A stretch of DNA of 64,000 nucleotides from Salinisphaera aquimarina (GTDB lineage: Bacteria; Pseudomonadota; Gammaproteobacteria; Nevskiales; Salinisphaeraceae). Location of the stretch: positions 1 through 64,000 of the forward strand of contig NZ_JBHRSS010000008.1 in NCBI RefSeq assembly GCF_042643355.1. Reading direction: 5' to 3'. The notes beneath the pieces were generated by a model. That model searched no databases. It was not told the DNA's origin and worked only from the letters and a program-made list of their open reading frames with translations. How positions within the stretch are numbered: the stretch's first letter is position 1; each line of letters opens with the position of its first letter. The position numbers and the translations under genes were made by a program. This document shows positions 61,851-64,000 of the stretch, piece after piece.

Positions 61851-62176
61851 GCGTTGAATCTAGCAAAAACCGGCGGGGGCGTCCTCTTTGCCGGAGCCGA
61901 TGGCACGCCACGCCGGAACTCGGCCGTGATGTCTTTGCTGCTGCCTGGGCGTTGGGGAGATCGCCGTGCGATATCGATGACGTCAGAATGCGGCCTTCCC
62001 CTGACATCCCACCTCGGCGGTATGGGCTGGCTGCCACCCAAGACGCGGCGCATCGGAAACAGGCGATATCAGGATCGGCGTCCTTGCCTTGCCCGCCGGG
62101 CCAGCCGAGGCCCAGACAAGTAAGGAACCGGTACGGCCGGGCGCTTTTGTCCCGACCGTACCGGCCACCGCCGGCA
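61851..62176. other. interval between DUF302 and glpV-like genes
   Basis: About 325 bp with no supported gene. It should hold the DUF302 promoter and the 3' end of the glpV-like transcript, whose possible terminator hairpin lies at 62128-62164. Confidence 0.5.
62128..62164 (-). terminator. possible terminator of the glpV-like gene
   Basis: Nine-bp stem CCGGTACGG/CCGTACCGG, extended by GGG/CCC after an internal mismatch, 13 bp downstream of the minus-strand stop. The following minus-strand bases are T-rich but broken (TTCCTTACTT), so strength is uncertain. Confidence 0.5.
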
Positions 62177-63925
62177 TCAGCTCGTCGAGCCTTCCCAGCT
62201 CTTGACCAACTCGTCGTAGGGCACGGTCTTGCCCTGGGGTTTCTCATTGTCGAGCTTGGGCTTGGGCGCACCCGGCTGGTCGAGCCAGTATTGGGCGTCG
62301 CGCTCTTCATTGAGCTTTGGCCCGCAGGTGGACTGCACCTTGGCTCGCTCGAGGCGCTGCATGACCCGATCCTGTTCCTCGGCCAGATTATCCATGGCGG
62401 CCTGTGCCGTGCGCCGACCCGTGACCGCGTCGGCGACGTTCTGCCACCACAACTGGGCCAGCCGCGGATAGTCGGGCACGTTGGTCCCGGTCGGCGTCCA
62501 CTGCTCGCGTGCCGGGCTGCGATAGAACTCGACCAGCCCACCCAGCTTGGGAGCGGCGTCGGTCATCGCCTGACTGTCGATATCCGACTCACGGATCGGC
62601 GTCAGCCCGGTCAGCGTCTTCTTCAAGGACACCGTCTTGGACGTGGTGAACTGTGCATACAGCCAGGCGGCCTTGCGACGCTTGGCCGGGGTATCCTTCA
62701 TCAGGGTCCATGAGCCGACGTCCTGGTAGCCGAGCTTCATGCCGTCTTCCCAGTACGGGCCGTGCGGCGACGGCGCCATGCGCCACTTGGGCAAACCGTC
62801 TTCGTCGACCACCGGCTTGCCCTTTTCGGTCATGCTGGCGGTGAAGCCCGTATACCAGAATATCTGCTGGGCGACGTGGCCCTGGGCCGGCACCGGACCC
62901 GCCTCCGAGAAGGTCATGCCCGACGCCTGCGGCGGCGCATAGGCTTTCAGCCAGTCGATGTATTTCTGCAGCGCATAGACCGCGGCCGGTGAATTGGCCG
63001 CACCGCCACGCGACATGGACGAACCCACGGGGTGACAATCCTCGACCCGGATACCCCATTCATCCACGGGCTTGCCGTTGGGCAGCCCCTTGTCGCCCTC
63101 GCCCGCCATCGACAGCCAGGCGTCGGTGAAACGCCAGCCCAGCGACGGGTCCTTCTTGCCATAGTCCATATGGCCGTAGACACGCTCGCCGTCGATGGTC
63201 TTGACGTCGTTGCTGAAGAAATCGGCGATGTCTTCGTAGGCCGACCAGTTTACCGGCACGCCCAGATCATAGCCGTACTTCGCCTTGAACTGCTTGCGCA
63301 GTTCCGGATCCTGGAACCAGTCATAACGGAACCAGTAGAGGTTGGCGAACTGCTGGTCCGGTAGCTGATACATTTCGCCGTCGGGTGCGGTCACGAATGC
63401 CTTGCCGATGAAGTCGTCGACGTCCAGCGTCGGCGAGGTCACGTCCTTGCCCTCGCCTTTCATGTACTGGGTCAGGGAGACGACGTCACCGTAGCGATAA
63501 TGGGTGCCGATCAGGTCGGAATCGTTCACGTATGCGTCGTAGATACTATGCCCGGACTGCATCTCGGTCTGCAGTTTTTCGATCACGTCGCCTTCCTGGA
63601 TCAGATCGTGGGTGACGTGAATACCGGTGATCTCGGAAAACGCCTTGGCCAGCGTGCTCGACTCGTACTGATGGGTCGCCAGGGTCTCGGACACGACCCG
63701 GATGTTCATCCCCTTGAACGGCTTCGCCGCGTCGATGAACCACTCGAGTTCCTTGAGCTGCTCTTCCTTGGACAATGTCGACGGCTGAAATTCCGACAGC
63801 CACTTTTCGGCCCGTTCCATTTCCGCGTCGGTCGCGGCGTGAGCACAGCTGATGGCGCCATAGACCCCAACCGCGGCGACGAGCGCACACGCCTGCCAAC
63901 GCTTTTTATAAGTCGGTGAAAGCAT
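62177..63925 (-). CDS. glpV: GlpV-like ABC transporter solute-binding protein
   Basis: A 582-residue periplasmic binding protein, long for its class and close in length and motifs to the glycerol-type GlpV proteins. Signal peptide ends near CAHAA; GAGGAG precedes the ATG. Blocks: QPSTLSKEEQLKELEWFIDA, NIRVVSETLATHQYESSTLA, HDLIQEGDVIEKLQTEMQSG and a C-terminal stretch PDYPRLAQLWWQNVADAVTG. Glycerol or another polyol is the likely ligand; no permease or ATPase gene is in view, since they would lie upstream, beyond the right edge, or elsewhere. Confidence 0.88.
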   Translation of the reverse strand: MLSPTYKKRWQACALVAAVGVYGAISCAHAATDAEMERAEKWLSEFQPSTLSKEEQLKELEWFIDAAKPFKGMNIRVVSETLATHQYESSTLAKAFSEITGIHVTHDLIQEGDVIEKLQTEMQSGHSIYDAYVNDSDLIGTHYRYGDVVSLTQYMKGEGKDVTSPTLDVDDFIGKAFVTAPDGEMYQLPDQQFANLYWFRYDWFQDPELRKQFKAKYGYDLGVPVNWSAYEDIADFFSNDVKTIDGERVYGHMDYGKKDPSLGWRFTDAWLSMAGEGDKGLPNGKPVDEWGIRVEDCHPVGSSMSRGGAANSPAAVYALQKYIDWLKAYAPPQASGMTFSEAGPVPAQGHVAQQIFWYTGFTASMTEKGKPVVDEDGLPKWRMAPSPHGPYWEDGMKLGYQDVGSWTLMKDTPAKRRKAAWLYAQFTTSKTVSLKKTLTGLTPIRESDIDSQAMTDAAPKLGGLVEFYRSPAREQWTPTGTNVPDYPRLAQLWWQNVADAVTGRRTAQAAMDNLAEEQDRVMQRLERAKVQSTCGPKLNEERDAQYWLDQPGAPKPKLDNEKPQGKTVPYDELVKSWEGSTS

Positions 63926-64000
63926 GAGTTGATCTCCTCGTTTCAGGTCGTTTTTGATATAAGCCGGAGCGGTGCCTGATTCCCCTCCCCAACATCGAAT

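Noticed and set aside
1..64000. CRISPR arrays, tRNA or rRNA genes
   Set aside because: No regularly spaced repeats, no cloverleaf with matching anticodon arm and no rRNA-like stretches were seen by eye; a tRNAscan or Infernal run would be decisive.

Overview
The window looks like chromosome from a high-GC, Salinisphaera-like gammaproteobacterium. That name is a guess from gene content (form I RuBisCO, lanthanide-type methanol dehydrogenase, several metal-efflux systems, dense high-GC coding); no rRNA or other marker is present to settle it. No CRISPR array, tRNA or rRNA was found.

Layout. (1) About 1-14.6 kb, all on the minus strand: a copper/silver-type resistance block. Read from its regulator, it runs MerR regulator, CopZ-like chaperone, CcdA-like thiol-redox membrane protein, P1B-type ATPase, small exported protein, CusC/CusB/CusA-type tripartite efflux pump, Met-rich mini membrane protein, Tat-type multicopper oxidase, another small exported protein, DUF411 protein, small membrane protein, Met-rich exported protein, and a 1-Cys peroxiredoxin cut by the window edge. 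A textbook MerR-type promoter (19-bp spacer, 20-bp dyad) lies in front of copZ. (2) About 14.6-19.4 kb: a lower-GC, gene-poor island remnant with an XRE regulator, an N-terminally truncated WYL regulator, a 38-codon Cys-containing ORF, a DUF2188 protein and a tyrosine recombinase. (3) About 19.4-30 kb: CpdB-like periplasmic nucleotidase, a DUF899 cluster, PAP2 phosphatase, di-haem lipoprotein and PhoX/DUF839 lipoprotein, with a possible Pho box. (4) About 30-36.7 kb: a second RND metal-efflux operon (CzcI-like, CzcC, CzcB with a frameshift at its 5' end, CzcA, and a PII-like protein). (5) About 36.9-45.1 kb: Calvin cycle genes (transketolase, class I aldolase, phosphoribulokinase; divergent cbbR; red-type RuBisCO cbbLS and its activase cbbX). 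(6) About 45.4-51.1 kb: XdhC, MocA and a PaoABC-type molybdenum aldehyde oxidoreductase. (7) About 51.2-61.9 kb: a two-component system and a lanthanide-dependent (XoxF) alcohol oxidation cluster with cytochrome c (XoxG), XoxJ, a SoxYZ-like carrier, a quinoprotein-relay metallohydrolase and several uncharacterised exported proteins. (8) At the right edge: a GlpV-like solute-binding protein.

How it fits together. Regions 5-7 suggest a cell that oxidises methanol or other short alcohols in the periplasm with a PQQ/lanthanide enzyme, detoxifies or oxidises the aldehydes with a periplasmic molybdoenzyme, and fixes CO2 through the Calvin cycle. A motif shared between the upstream regions of the transketolase operon and of cbbL suggests joint CbbR control. 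Regions 1 and 4 supply copper/silver and divalent-metal tolerance, each with its own small exported accessory protein.
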